A stretch of DNA of 64,000 bases, from positions 28,993-92,992 of the forward strand of contig CALKJW010000008.1 in NCBI GenBank assembly GCA_937995595.1, read 5' to 3'. The notes beneath the pieces were generated by a model. The model did no database searches. It saw only the letters and a program-made list of their open reading frames with translations, and was not told the origin of the DNA. Position numbers and translations under genes: made by a program. The stretch is from an uncultured Phycisphaerales bacterium (GTDB lineage Bacteria > Planctomycetota > Phycisphaerae > Phycisphaerales > UBA1924). Each line of letters opens with the position of its first letter. Within the stretch, counting starts at the first letter, position 1. Positions 46,101 through 54,138 of the stretch are shown piece by piece.

Positions 46101-47491
46101 GCGGGCGCGCAGGCGTCGGCGAGTTGGGCGGCGAAGGCCGCGGCGCGGGTCCAGCCGCGCTCGCGCCAGGCGTCGGCGGTTCTGCGGATCTCGGCCGCGC
46201 CGCGCCACTCGCCGCGCAGCGCGGCCGCGAGGCTGTTGATCGACTCCAGCAGCGCGCGTGCGCGCTCGACGCTGGCGTCGCTCCGCGCCCGCGCCGTCGG
46301 GATCGAGCCGAGCGTGGTCAGGTCGGCGCCGGCCTCGACGCCGGCCAGCGACCACGGGTCGGCGCCCTTGATGCGCGACAGGGCGTGCGGCTCGAGGATG
46401 CGGGCCAGGTCGGCGTCGGTCGCGGCGTACCACGCGCGACGCGTGCGGTGGCCCTCGATCGCCGCGGGCGGGCGCTGGTCGAGGCGCGTGAGCAGCGGGC
46501 CGTACCAGGCGCGGTAGGCGTTGCACAGGTCGCGCCACTGCGCCGCGGCGGCGTCGTTCCACAGCGTCTCGGGGAGCGGCACGGCCTGTCGCTGGCGCGC
46601 GATCTCGGCCACGGCGTAGACGCCGACGCCCCCGGCGACGAGCGCGACCGCCGCGGCGGCGACGATCAGCGGCCCGCGCGCCCGGCGCATCCGGCGCAGC
46701 GTGCCGACCCGCTCGGCGAGTTCGTCCAGGTGCGGGCGCGTGGACGCGCCGGACGGGTCGAGCAGTTGTTCGCACAGTTCGCGCCAACCGGCGCCGGCCT
46801 TGCCGAGCCGGTCCCACTCGGGCCCGGTCGGGAGCGGCAACTGGCCGCGGAACGGCTCGTGCAGCACCAGCAGGTGGATGATGCGGCCCACCGCCTGCAG
46901 GTCCTGATCGAACGACGTGTCGGCGTCGAGTTCGGCCTCGGTGGCGGGGTCGGCCAGCGCGACGCGCGGCGGGCGCGACGCGGCCCTGGGCCCGGCGGGC
47001 TGGCCGGGCGTGCCCGCGAGCAGCAGCACGTTGCTCGGCGTCAGGCGCCCGTGCGGGCGCGCGCCGCCCTTGGAGGCGCCGATCTGGCGCAGGCCGGCGA
47101 TGACGCCCTCGACCAGCCCGGCCAGCGCGCGGGCGTCGAGTTGCGAACGCGTGCCGACGAACCGCTCGACCGTGCCGCGGGTCGCCAGGTCCGTGACCGT
47201 CCACGCGCCGAGGTCGGGCGCGGGGGACTCGCCGATCTCGTAGACCTGCGCCCACCGCGACTCGGCCAGCGGCGCGGCCTGCGCGGCGCGCTGCTGGGCG
47301 CGGGCGCGTTCGACGAACGCGCGGACCGCCGCGGCGGCGCGGGCCTCGCCCAGCAGCGCGGCGTCGGGCGAGCACGTGCGCACGGCGAAGACCGGCTCGT
47401 CGGTCGTGCCGACGCGCCGCGCCGACCACACCGCGCCCAGCGCGCCGCGGTGCAGTTCGGTCACTGTCTCGTACCCGCCGTAGATCGGCAT
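43109..47491 (-). CDS. Giant membrane pseudokinase with C-terminal degenerate FGE/SUMF1 domain
   Basis: The 1460-residue protein starts with a kinase-like fold (1-265) whose key residues are altered: the VAxK lysine is arginine (FAVRT, R38), the HRDLKPSN catalytic loop reads HGRLTPSN (147-154) without the aspartate, and DFG is reduced to ADP (180-182). It should not phosphorylate. A membrane helix follows (about 274-294), then some 800 residues of Ala/Arg-rich helices. An FGE/SUMF1-like domain ends the protein (EVSVGQFAQM, CRVPTSDEWRAAL, HLVGNVAEFVF, GFADVGFRLAF), again without catalytic cysteines. The layout parallels PpkA-type kinases of type VI clusters. The C-terminal half resembles the exported FGE protein at 33863-36091. 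It lies 36 bases after a lipoprotein gene. Confidence 0.8.
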   Translation of the reverse strand: MPIYGGYETVTELHRGALGAVWSARRVGTTDEPVFAVRTCSPDAALLGEARAAAAVRAFVERARAQQRAAQAAPLAESRWAQVYEIGESPAPDLGAWTVTDLATRGTVERFVGTRSQLDARALAGLVEGVIAGLRQIGASKGGARPHGRLTPSNVLLLAGTPGQPAGPRAASRPPRVALADPATEAELDADTSFDQDLQAVGRIIHLLVLHEPFRGQLPLPTGPEWDRLGKAGAGWRELCEQLLDPSGASTRPHLDELAERVGTLRRMRRARGPLIVAAAAVALVAGGVGVYAVAEIARQRQAVPLPETLWNDAAAAQWRDLCNAYRAWYGPLLTRLDQRPPAAIEGHRTRRAWYAATDADLARILEPHALSRIKGADPWSLAGVEAGADLTTLGSIPTARARSDASVERARALLESINSLAAALRGEWRGAAEIRRTADAWRERGWTRAAAFAAQLADACAPAGAGDPSVQPGDVAAAIDDVLRTAPVIERVEAKWSALAAASAELAAFGDPVVKGFPAALAAMLRPEGAADGAPPSRQDLAEVEKALDGATDLATRLRTFIREEWEKTDLDSLRSSERYARLVAAPRTRQSLEDWLFEARGHAKLDPALDPRNAAGGWDDAALLAGIDRAAAALAAPPINEPIDSSEASRISAVRAAAAAVAPARLEWNRRNRDRIEAEAARVRRDVAAIQSLLDSRVAARREALATTAAQVREQLRQRTVISAESDALNAAWLVGRDALLARFAAMEFNELREAVKALEAELDFAARAFGPGAPDDDLGGRIARPPDARPSPWAVRAAAFAGAQREAALAAALARAGEPGAPAFRPTIERAAAEHAATLDALARTVARLETVQRRLDLGDAFIDAADGADTGRLAEALALADELSRAAPPTAEALGELRQRLTALRQIAAESDPGALVARIRDARPDRPEAAVAAWERLSSPAVNWPRDAQDLASGAAVRDSLARVAQSIADPARSAELSEAFAAQLAARWVALATRAADLPALEAAALAAPDFGVRTDALPARLRYNLALQNARRALARAGSDDEATRAAASAFLAQTRGLAGLPPGATERVAALAQLVDGAEPETPSIDPLTLGPGAAGWRGEADAAGTLIFTSGNARLEFTRLEVQRAGETVPVYFGVAEVSVGQFAQMAAHARKTDELRQTLAPFDPATATWVGPRSWTWNAAGAIVHGPLWLRLDANVTPQRPAYAPSLVRAGDPRRIREEAGGEPTADHPIQQISPAAAVLAARLAGCRVPTSDEWRAALARLPADVPLSSWNLRDATFAAQRAHVAAMQAQVVNKASFAWPDAGVLLPESPRVPEGERATAHAFDDGVLWFTPVNADTRHDVRHLVGNVAEFVFDQPDLLDACAPTAAAVHAALGRAPDALGAIGGSALSPPEVAPETRVPVDLLFSSEGFADVGFRLAFTARGTRPPRETLASKALRILAPDAFLFDAR

Positions 47492-47527
47492 GCTCGCTCC
47501 GCGCCCCGCGCCAGCGCGGGGCGAGAC

Positions 47528-48058
47528 TCACTCGGCCCGCGTCGCGGCGGGCTCGGCCTGCTCGGGAACCATGAACACCACGGCGTCGCGCCGGATCTCG
47601 ATCACGTACGGCGCGTCGTCGGGCCATTCGCGCGCGTGCAGCAGCACCGCCAGCCGGCGCGGGTCGTCGGCCCCCGGCCGGTCGGGCAGCCCGCCCGGCA
47701 GGTTGGCCAGCACGTAGAGCCAGCGCGCCCCCGACTTCCGCCACGCCGCCCACACGCGGTCGTCGGGCCCGATGCGCAGCGGCTCGGCGCGCTCGGCCCC
47801 GAACCGCACCGAGACCAGCCGGTCGCCCATCGCGGCCCGCGCCGGTGACTCGGGCCGCCAGTACTCGGAGATCGACGCGGCGTCCCACCTCTGCCGCTCG
47901 GCGTCGGTCAGTCCGACCACGTCCACGCGGATCGTCGGGCGCGACGCCGCCGACGCCAGCGCGCCGTCGAGCCGCACGACGATCTCGCGCCCGGGCACGG
48001 AGGCGCAGCCCGGCAGCACCGCCGCGGCGAGGAAGACAAGCAGGAGCATGCGTGTCAT
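47528..48058 (-). CDS. Lipoprotein in the TssJ position of a type VI-like cluster
   Basis: The 176-residue protein has a lipoprotein signal MTRMLLLVFLAAAVLPGC with lipobox LPGC (C18). The mature part is beta-rich (REIVVRLDGAL, TIRVDVVGL, RLVSVRFGA, WLYVLANLPG, YVIEIRRDAVVFMV). TssJ, the outer-membrane lipoprotein of type VI systems that touches TssM, is of similar size and all-beta, and this is the first gene of the cluster. I cannot recognise TssJ sequence motifs with confidence, so the role is inferred from context. It is divergent from the DapB-like gene over a 118-base promoter region. Confidence 0.6.
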   Translation of the reverse strand: MTRMLLLVFLAAAVLPGCASVPGREIVVRLDGALASAASRPTIRVDVVGLTDAERQRWDAASISEYWRPESPARAAMGDRLVSVRFGAERAEPLRIGPDDRVWAAWRKSGARWLYVLANLPGGLPDRPGADDPRRLAVLLHAREWPDDAPYVIEIRRDAVVFMVPEQAEPAATRAE

Positions 48059-48176
48059 GGTCTGGTTTCCGGAAGGGGCGCGTCGGGCAGTTTATACGTG
48101 CCGCGGTCGCGGGCGGGGTTGGTGATACAGTGCCGCCCCGCCGCGGCGGCAGCGCACCCCCGGCAAGGAGCGAGGC

Positions 48177-49238
48177 ATGAACCGGATTCTGCTGGTCGGG
48201 CTCGGGCCGTTGGGGCGGTTCGTGGCCAACGACGCGGCGAAGCGCGGCGTGGCCCGCGTGGTGGCCGCGGTGGACATCGACCCCGCGCTGGCGGGCAAAA
48301 GCGTGGCCGACGTGGTGCGGGAGTATGGGTGCTCGGAGCGGGCGCCGGGGCGAGGCCGTGCGCCGAACGAATCCGGCTCGCCACGGAGCGACGGGGTACC
48401 CGGGATTCACAGATCGATCGACGACGTGCAGAACTGGGCCGAGATCGACTGCGCGGTGGTGACGACCTCCTCGGACCTTGCGCGGTGCGCGCCGACGTTC
48501 CGCGACCTGCTGTCGCGCGGCGTGAGCATCGTCAGCACGTGCGAGGAACTGCTCTACCCGTGGCTGCGGCACGGGGCGCTGGCCGACGAACTGCACGCGC
48601 TGGCGGTCCAGCACGGCGCGCGCATCCTCGGGACGGGCGTGAACCCGGGGTTCATCATGGACGCGCTGCCGGTCGCCGCGACCGCGGTGTGCAGGAGCGT
48701 TCGCGCGGTGCGGTGCTGGCGCATCCAGGACGCGACGACGCGGCGGATCCCCTTTCAGAGGAAGATCGGCGCGACGCTCGACGACGCGGCCTTCGCGGCG
48801 CGCGTGAAGGACGGGTCGCTCCGGCACGTCGGCCTCGGCGAGTCGCTGCATTTCATCTCGCACTACCTCGGCCTCGGCGTGGTGCGGTGGGAGGAAACGC
48901 TCCACGCCGTCAAGGCCGAGCGGGAGATGTCGTGCGGGCTTGGCGTCATCCGCGCCGGGTGCGCGGCGGGCGTTCGGCAGACGGCGCACGGGTGGAACGC
49001 GGCGGGCGAAGAGGTCGTGACGATGGAGTTCGTCGCCTCGATCGGGCAGCCGGGCCCGCACGACCGCGTGGTGATCGAGGGCGAGCCGCGGATCGACCTG
49101 CGGATCGAGGGCGGGGTGCACGGCGACGTGGCGACCAGCGCGATCACGCTCAACGCGATCGACTCGCTGCTGGTCGCCGCGCCGGGCCTGCACACGATGG
49201 CGACGGTGCCCGTCGTGCGTTGCAGCCCGGCCCGATAG
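48177..49238 (+). CDS. DapB-like NAD(P)-dependent reductase/dehydrogenase
   Basis: This 353-residue enzyme has a Rossmann start ILLVGLGPLGRFVANDAAKRG and the segments TSSDLARCAPTFRDLLSRG, SIVSTCEELLYPW and GARILGTGVNPGFIMDALP. The last is characteristic of the dihydrodipicolinate reductase-like subgroup that includes 2,4-diaminopentanoate dehydrogenase, not of true DapB, whose catalytic HH region is absent. Residues about 48-75 look like an insertion of low-complexity sequence (SERAPGRGRAPNESGSPRSD). Substrate unknown; an amino-acid dehydrogenase role is plausible. GGAG-type ribosome site upstream (caaGGAGcgaggc). Divergent from the type VI-like cluster. Confidence 0.75.
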   Translation: MNRILLVGLGPLGRFVANDAAKRGVARVVAAVDIDPALAGKSVADVVREYGCSERAPGRGRAPNESGSPRSDGVPGIHRSIDDVQNWAEIDCAVVTTSSDLARCAPTFRDLLSRGVSIVSTCEELLYPWLRHGALADELHALAVQHGARILGTGVNPGFIMDALPVAATAVCRSVRAVRCWRIQDATTRRIPFQRKIGATLDDAAFAARVKDGSLRHVGLGESLHFISHYLGLGVVRWEETLHAVKAEREMSCGLGVIRAGCAAGVRQTAHGWNAAGEEVVTMEFVASIGQPGPHDRVVIEGEPRIDLRIEGGVHGDVATSAITLNAIDSLLVAAPGLHTMATVPVVRCSPAR

Positions 49239-49387
49239 ACAAGTCCGCAGAGGCCGCAGGAGCCGACACGGAAACACTGAGCACGAGCGCGCGCCGCGTC
49301 CGTTGCGTGCCTGCATCCTCGTGGCAGGCCGCCGAGATTCGTTACGCCTGGTAGGGCACGGGGCTTTCGTCTCCGCGCCACGGTGTC

Positions 49388-50506
49388 CTACTCGGTGAAC
49401 TCCGTGGACCCGACCGAGCGGGCACGGTCGGAGCGGGGCAGTCGCCTGCGGGCGCCATCGACCACCCTCTCCCAGTCGAACGCCGGGCCGGGGTCGATCT
49501 TGTTCTTCTGGATGTGGTAGTGCCCGAGCAGGCCGCGGTAGTCGGCGAGTTGATCATCGGGCAGGACGTCGGTGATCAGGTTCCGCTGCGCGTCGCGCGG
49601 GTAGTCGCACGGCAGGTTGGGGAAGATCGCGCACAGCGCGGCGGTGAGTTTGATGAGCGAGTCGTACTGTTCGTTGGTCAGGTCGTACTGCGCGAGTTGG
49701 CGGCCCTGGATGGTGCCGACGATCATCGAGTCGCGCGCGGCGTAGCCGACGAAGTTCGGCGTGCGCACGCCGCCGTCGCCCATCGACTCCGGCAGCGTGA
49801 TGCGCACGCGCGACGGGTTGCCCGTCGCGCCGCCTCGGGTCTGCGCGTCGCTCATGGGCAGGAACTCGCGCGTGTACCACCCGGACAGGATCCGGTCCTC
49901 GCCGGGCGGGTACGCGCCGATGTGGGCGATCTCGATGCCGATCGAGCGGTCGTTGCTCGTGGTGGCGTGCCACGCGCGTTCCTTGAGGTCGAGGGTCTGG
50001 TAGATCGTGCCATCGATGTCGAGCATGAAGTGCACGGACAGGCCGCGGATATCGTGCAGCACGCGGAAGCACTGGCGCGACGTGCCGCAGACATCATAAT
50101 GAATGACGAACTGATCGACGACGCGCTGGAGCGTCGGCAGGTCCCACCCGCCGCCGCGGACGCGCTCGAACTCGTCGAGAGTCAGCGGCCCGGCGCCCTG
50201 TTCGTTGAGTTTGCCGGCGAAGCGCACGCCGTAGCGGGCGGGCGTTTCGGGGCTGCGGCCCGCCGCGGCGGGCGGCGACCACGCGGCATCTTTCCAGGGG
50301 ACAAACCTCCGCTCGGTGCGGTAGGCGTCGTATCCGCCGGGGTCGGTCCACAGCACGACGGGTGCGCCGGTGTGGAAGAGGCGGCCGCAGACCATGATCT
50401 CGTCGCCGCGGCGTGGGTTCTCGGCGCCCGGGCGCGCGGCGCAGGCGGGGAGAAGGACGAGGAGGAGGGCCGCAGATGTGCGCAGATGACGCAGATTCGA
50501 CAGCAT
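49388..50506 (-). CDS. N-acetylmuramoyl-L-alanine amidase (Amidase_2) lipoprotein
   Basis: The 372-residue protein has a lipoprotein signal (AALLLVLLPACAA). Its zinc amidase domain shows FVIHYDVCG (first zinc histidine), YQTLDLKERAWHA, SIGIEIAHIGAYPP, and near the end LLGHYHIQKNKIDPGPAFDWE, the usual GHxxI....K.DPGxxFxW signature. It would cut the amide bond between MurNAc and the stem peptide. Several insertions make it longer than minimal Amidase_2 enzymes. murQ lies 0.6 kb away on the other strand, which fits cell-wall recycling. The start at 50506 gives the proper signal peptide. Confidence 0.87.
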   Translation of the reverse strand: MLSNLRHLRTSAALLLVLLPACAARPGAENPRRGDEIMVCGRLFHTGAPVVLWTDPGGYDAYRTERRFVPWKDAAWSPPAAAGRSPETPARYGVRFAGKLNEQGAGPLTLDEFERVRGGGWDLPTLQRVVDQFVIHYDVCGTSRQCFRVLHDIRGLSVHFMLDIDGTIYQTLDLKERAWHATTSNDRSIGIEIAHIGAYPPGEDRILSGWYTREFLPMSDAQTRGGATGNPSRVRITLPESMGDGGVRTPNFVGYAARDSMIVGTIQGRQLAQYDLTNEQYDSLIKLTAALCAIFPNLPCDYPRDAQRNLITDVLPDDQLADYRGLLGHYHIQKNKIDPGPAFDWERVVDGARRRLPRSDRARSVGSTEFTE

Positions 50507-50594
50507 AGAAGCAGGTCCACGGACGTGACGGAGTGGAGATAGAGGACACAAAGGGACAAGGGCGACGAAGTGATCGAACCGGTCGCAGGTTACC

Positions 50595-51171
50595 ATGCGT
50601 TCCATGAGGCGGGTGCGGCCAACCTGGGCTCTGGTCTCCGCGGCGAGCGCGGTGGTGTCTGTCGCCAGCATGACCGGAAATGCCGCGACCGGCATGGGCT
50701 GGTGGAACTGGCAATCCAACGACCGAAAGACCCTCGTCGTTGACGGAAAGATCGCTTCGCGTTACGGGGTGCGCTGGTCCATCGATCGTGGCGGGGTCTA
50801 CTACCTTCATCAACAGGACATCCCGGCCCTGAGCGGCATCCCGCTGCCGGGGAACTTCTTTCAGATGCGACCGCCCTCGGCTTGGATGCCGCGGGCGTCG
50901 ATCGCAACCGGACGCCGCGAGGTCATCGTGTCGTTCCGGACCGTTGGTGTGCTGGGCGTGTTGGGTTGTGTTGTTGCGTGGAGGCGCGCGCCGCGCGGCA
51001 CCGGGACACTGCGCCAGATGTGGTTCTGACCTGGTGGGACTGGCGGTCGGCGTGTGTCCTGAGTGTGGGGCGAGCAATGACGGTAGAGGGACATCGGATG
51101 GAGCCGAGCCGGAGCAGCACGGTACTCTTGCCGCATGCTCCCCCCTCCCCCCGACCGCTCGCACATCCTGA
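50595..51171 (+). pseudogene. Frameshifted small membrane protein with zinc ribbon
   Basis: Frame one (50595-51029) encodes an N-terminal helix (WALVSAASAVVSVASM), a soluble middle part and a second helix (VGVLGVLGCVVAWRRAPRG), then ends in unrelated residues. A second frame, shifted by one position and open through 51171, encodes GHCARCGSDLVG...CPECGA, a zinc ribbon. Planctomycete proteins of this shape commonly have helix, extracytoplasmic segment, helix, then CxRCGxDL...CPECG in one frame. The break must lie near 50985-51005. Either the gene is broken, or the base sequence has an indel. The end overlaps the murQ start. Confidence 0.6.
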
Positions 51172-52040
51172 CCGAGCAGCGGAACCCGCGGACCATGCGG
51201 CTGCACGAACTGTCGGTGCGCGAGTGCGTCGATGTGATCGGCGAAGAAGACGCGGCGGTGTTCGAGGCCATGCGGGCTGCGCGGCCCGCGCTGGCGGCGT
51301 TCATCGAAGCCGCGGAGGCGGGATTCATCGCCGGTGGTCGGCTGATTTATGTGGGCGCGGGCACGAGCGGCCGGCTCGGCGTGCTGGATGCATCCGAGTG
51401 TCCGCCGACGTTCTGCACGCCGCCGGAGCGGGTCATCGGCCTCATCGCGGGCGGAGACTCTGCGCTGCGGAAGTCGAGCGAAGGGAAGGAAGACGACCCC
51501 GAGGGCTCGCGGGCGGAACTCGCGGCGTTGAATCTTTCTTCGCGCGATGCTGTGCTGGGGATCGCCGCGGGAGGCACGACGCGGTATGTGCTGGGCGCGC
51601 TGGAGATCGTCAAGGGCCTGTGCGCGCGGTGCGTGACGGGCCTGCTCGTGTGCACGCCGCTGTCGAGCAGGCCCGCCGCGGCGGACCACCTGATCGTGAT
51701 CGCCACGGGGCCCGAGGCGCTGACGGGCTCGACGCGGATGAAGGCGGGCACGGCGACCAAGATCGCGCTCAACACGATCTCGACGACGCTGATGATCCGC
51801 TCGGGGAAGGTGTACCAGAACCTGATGGTGGACGTGCGCGCGACGAACGCCAAACTGCGCGACCGCGCCGCGCGGATCGTTTCGACGCTGACGGGGCTGC
51901 CGCGTGAGGAGTCGTTCGCGCTGCTGGACCGCGCGGGCGGGAGCGTGAAGGTCGCGGTCGTCATGCAACGGCGCGGCGTAGACTCGGCCGCGGCGGAGAG
52001 GATGCTGGCGCAGGCGGATGGGCGGCTGGAGCGGCTCTGA
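51135..52040 (+). CDS. murQ: N-acetylmuramic acid 6-phosphate etherase
   Basis: The 301-residue SIS-domain enzyme splits MurNAc-6-phosphate into GlcNAc-6-phosphate and D-lactate in peptidoglycan recycling. Signature segments are LTEQRNPRT near the start, GGRLIYVGAGTSGRLGVLDASECPPTF, GIAAGGTTRYVLGAL and ATGPEALTGSTRMKAGTATK. The start at 51135 keeps the conserved TExRNP segment. It is convergent with the MauE/prepilin gene, with one base between the stops. The nearby amidase makes a cell-wall recycling context. Confidence 0.94.
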   Translation: MLPPPPDRSHILTEQRNPRTMRLHELSVRECVDVIGEEDAAVFEAMRAARPALAAFIEAAEAGFIAGGRLIYVGAGTSGRLGVLDASECPPTFCTPPERVIGLIAGGDSALRKSSEGKEDDPEGSRAELAALNLSSRDAVLGIAAGGTTRYVLGALEIVKGLCARCVTGLLVCTPLSSRPAAADHLIVIATGPEALTGSTRMKAGTATKIALNTISTTLMIRSGKVYQNLMVDVRATNAKLRDRAARIVSTLTGLPREESFALLDRAGGSVKVAVVMQRRGVDSAAAERMLAQADGRLERL

Positions 52041-52041
52041 C

Positions 52042-53244
52042 CTAGAAGTCCCTCCCGTGCAGCCCGTCCCTTGTCGCCTCGACGGGAAAACTCGTGGAGC
52101 CGTGCGGGCGTGTCACGGCGCGGCTCAAGTCGAAGTCGGAGCGCTTGGGACTGCGCACCGATCCATCCGCCAGAGCGCAGGGGAAGACCGTCCTGGGTCC
52201 AAAGCCTCCCGGCCCGGTGATGTCCGCGATCAGCAGTCCCTTGAGGGACGGGTAGCGCACGTCGAACATATGCGTGGGCGCGAAGTACGACGGCTGGTTC
52301 CATATCTCTTCAGCGTCGTCGCGCCAGTAGGGCGGCGAGGCGAAGGCCGTCGAAGTCAGCTGGTACACCGATGCAATGATGAACTCGGGATACCCGAGCA
52401 CTTCCTGCAGGTACCCCGATGCACCCGGCGACTCGATCGCCGACCGTGGAACATCGGCATACCGGGGTACGACGAGACTCGCCCAGAACCAGCGTTGGCT
52501 GCGGAAGTACACCGCGGGCAGTTGAAAGCCGTTGATGGCCACGGGCCCGAGCGGGTCGCCCCGGGTGCCAAAGTACGGCAGGGCATCGTTGTTGGCCTGA
52601 CAGTACGACTCAACGCCGGCAGCGAGTTGACGGATGACGTGCAGGCGCCGGGCGTCGTGCGAAGCCCGACGTGCACCGGCGATGGCCGGGAGCGCGACCG
52701 CCACCAGAACCGCCATCACCACGATGCAGACCAGGACCTCGATGATGGTGAAGCCGGCGACCCCGGCGGGGCTCCGTCTGGGACGGGTCGGGGCCGACGC
52801 CCGATTGCCGGGCGGCCACACGCAGAGCAGCCAACCCAGCATGGCGATGAGCGACGCGTTCCGCACGGCTGCCGCGAGCACGTCTTTCTCCGCGGACACA
52901 CCCGGGAACAGGCCCAGGCACCCGCATCGCGGGGCATCCGGAGACCCGAGTAGACGCCCAAGCGCGACCGAGAACGCCCCAAGTGCAATCATGCCGCACA
53001 GCACCGCGGCACGTTCGTACAACCGGAGCAGCAGCGCGGCGCCGATGGCCATCTCCAGGGTCCCAACCCCGATGGCTGCCGCGAGCACGAGAGCATCGAT
53101 CCGAATCGCCTCGGGCAGAAGAAACGCGACCACCCTCGCGAAGAGCACCGGCTCGGCGATCTTGCCGGCTCCCGCCAACACGAACACCGCGCCCAGCAGC
53201 GTTCGCAGGGCCCATCGAAGGGTTTGCAGGCCGAGCGCTCGCAC
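52042..53244 (-). CDS. Fusion of a MauE/DoxX-like membrane domain with a type IV prepilin-like domain
   Basis: This 400-residue protein starts with a four-helix MauE/DoxX-like domain (1-145): TLLGAVFVLAGAGKIAEP is the usual first helix, and CGCLG (107-111) resembles the Cys pair often present in MauE-like proteins. At 164-170 comes GFTIIEV followed by LVCIVVMAVLVAVALPAIAGAR, a textbook prepilin N-terminus with the PilD cleavage glycine at 164. The C-terminus ends with a pseudopilin-like CALADGSVRSPK. Normally prepilin signals are at the protein start; cleavage here would release the membrane domain from the pilin. The GTG start lies two bases after the upstream stop. Third gene of a small operon. 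Confidence 0.75.
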   Translation of the reverse strand: MRALGLQTLRWALRTLLGAVFVLAGAGKIAEPVLFARVVAFLLPEAIRIDALVLAAAIGVGTLEMAIGAALLLRLYERAAVLCGMIALGAFSVALGRLLGSPDAPRCGCLGLFPGVSAEKDVLAAAVRNASLIAMLGWLLCVWPPGNRASAPTRPRRSPAGVAGFTIIEVLVCIVVMAVLVAVALPAIAGARRASHDARRLHVIRQLAAGVESYCQANNDALPYFGTRGDPLGPVAINGFQLPAVYFRSQRWFWASLVVPRYADVPRSAIESPGASGYLQEVLGYPEFIIASVYQLTSTAFASPPYWRDDAEEIWNQPSYFAPTHMFDVRYPSLKGLLIADITGPGGFGPRTVFPCALADGSVRSPKRSDFDLSRAVTRPHGSTSFPVEATRDGLHGRDF

Positions 53245-53246
53245 AC

Positions 53247-54125
53247 TCAGAACTCCAGCATCGGAAACCGCTCGTACGGCGCATTGAGCAACTGCAGCGC
53301 TTCGAGCCACCAGCGCCGCGTCCGAGGGTCCTGAAAGTACAGCAGCCTGACCGGGTACCGGTCGCCGCGCTCGAACTCGGCGATCACTGCGACAGACGCC
53401 ACGTTCAACGAACCATGCCTTCGCAGGTGGTCCGCCGCACGACCGCCGGGCGGTACCCACCAATCCCTGTGTCCGCCGCCGGATGCTCCGTGCCAGACCT
53501 CGCCGGGCAGCACTCCGGCAGCGGCGGGCCAACTCAACGGAGACCGCGTGGTGACGCGGCCGAAGTTCACGGCGACGCCCTTCGGCTCTGTAGCGAAGGC
53601 CCGGACGCGGTGGCTTCGACCGCGGTTGTCAAGACTCCGGGTCCACATCTGGTCGTGCACGGCGTCGAACTCCGCGTCGCCCGGGTACGGCCTGCCGATG
53701 AACAACTCATAGTGCACCGGCACCCCGTCGCGCCGCATGGTCTCGGCGTCGGCAAGCCTGTACCCCAGGGATTCTCGCCACGACCGGTACGCGCTCACGT
53801 CCGGATCGATGAAACGGTGGAACATCAGTTCCGCTGTGTGACGCAGCAGCGCGGGCACGTCGTCCGGACCCGCCCCAACCCCTGATCGCTCGACGGTGGC
53901 ACATCCGAGCAGTTCCGCGAAGTCGGCCGCACTGTGAAACTCCTGAACCGGTGCCGTGCGCACCGAACTGAACACGGCCTGTGCTTCGGCAAAGGACGTG
54001 GCCCGCATCGCCGTCTCATCGAGCGTTGACGATCGAGGCCGAAAGAGCCCTGCCCGATGCAAGCCCAGCACCACCGCGCCGGACGCGATCGAAAGCACGA
54101 GCAGGAGTCTGAGGCGTGTGCTCAT
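53247..54125 (-). CDS. Membrane-anchored exported hypothetical protein
   Basis: The 292-residue protein has an N-terminal signal anchor (LRLLLVLSIASGAVVLGL). The extracytoplasmic domain has no motif I can name (RYPVRLLYFQDPRTRRWWLE, VPVHYELFIGRPYPGDAEFD). It contains one cysteine (in LLGCATVE) and many aromatic residues. It lies 13 bases after the Cys-rich peptide gene and two bases before the MauE/prepilin fusion, so it is the middle gene of a coupled three-gene unit. A second in-frame ATG four codons upstream is possible. Confidence 0.6.
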   Translation of the reverse strand: MSTRLRLLLVLSIASGAVVLGLHRAGLFRPRSSTLDETAMRATSFAEAQAVFSSVRTAPVQEFHSAADFAELLGCATVERSGVGAGPDDVPALLRHTAELMFHRFIDPDVSAYRSWRESLGYRLADAETMRRDGVPVHYELFIGRPYPGDAEFDAVHDQMWTRSLDNRGRSHRVRAFATEPKGVAVNFGRVTTRSPLSWPAAAGVLPGEVWHGASGGGHRDWWVPPGGRAADHLRRHGSLNVASVAVIAEFERGDRYPVRLLYFQDPRTRRWWLEALQLLNAPYERFPMLEF

Positions 54126-54138
54126 CACCTCATCCATT

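Noticed and set aside
43053..49316. Minus-strand open frame of 2087 codons across the pseudokinase region
   Set aside because: An Arg/Ala-rich out-of-frame shadow crossing several real genes.
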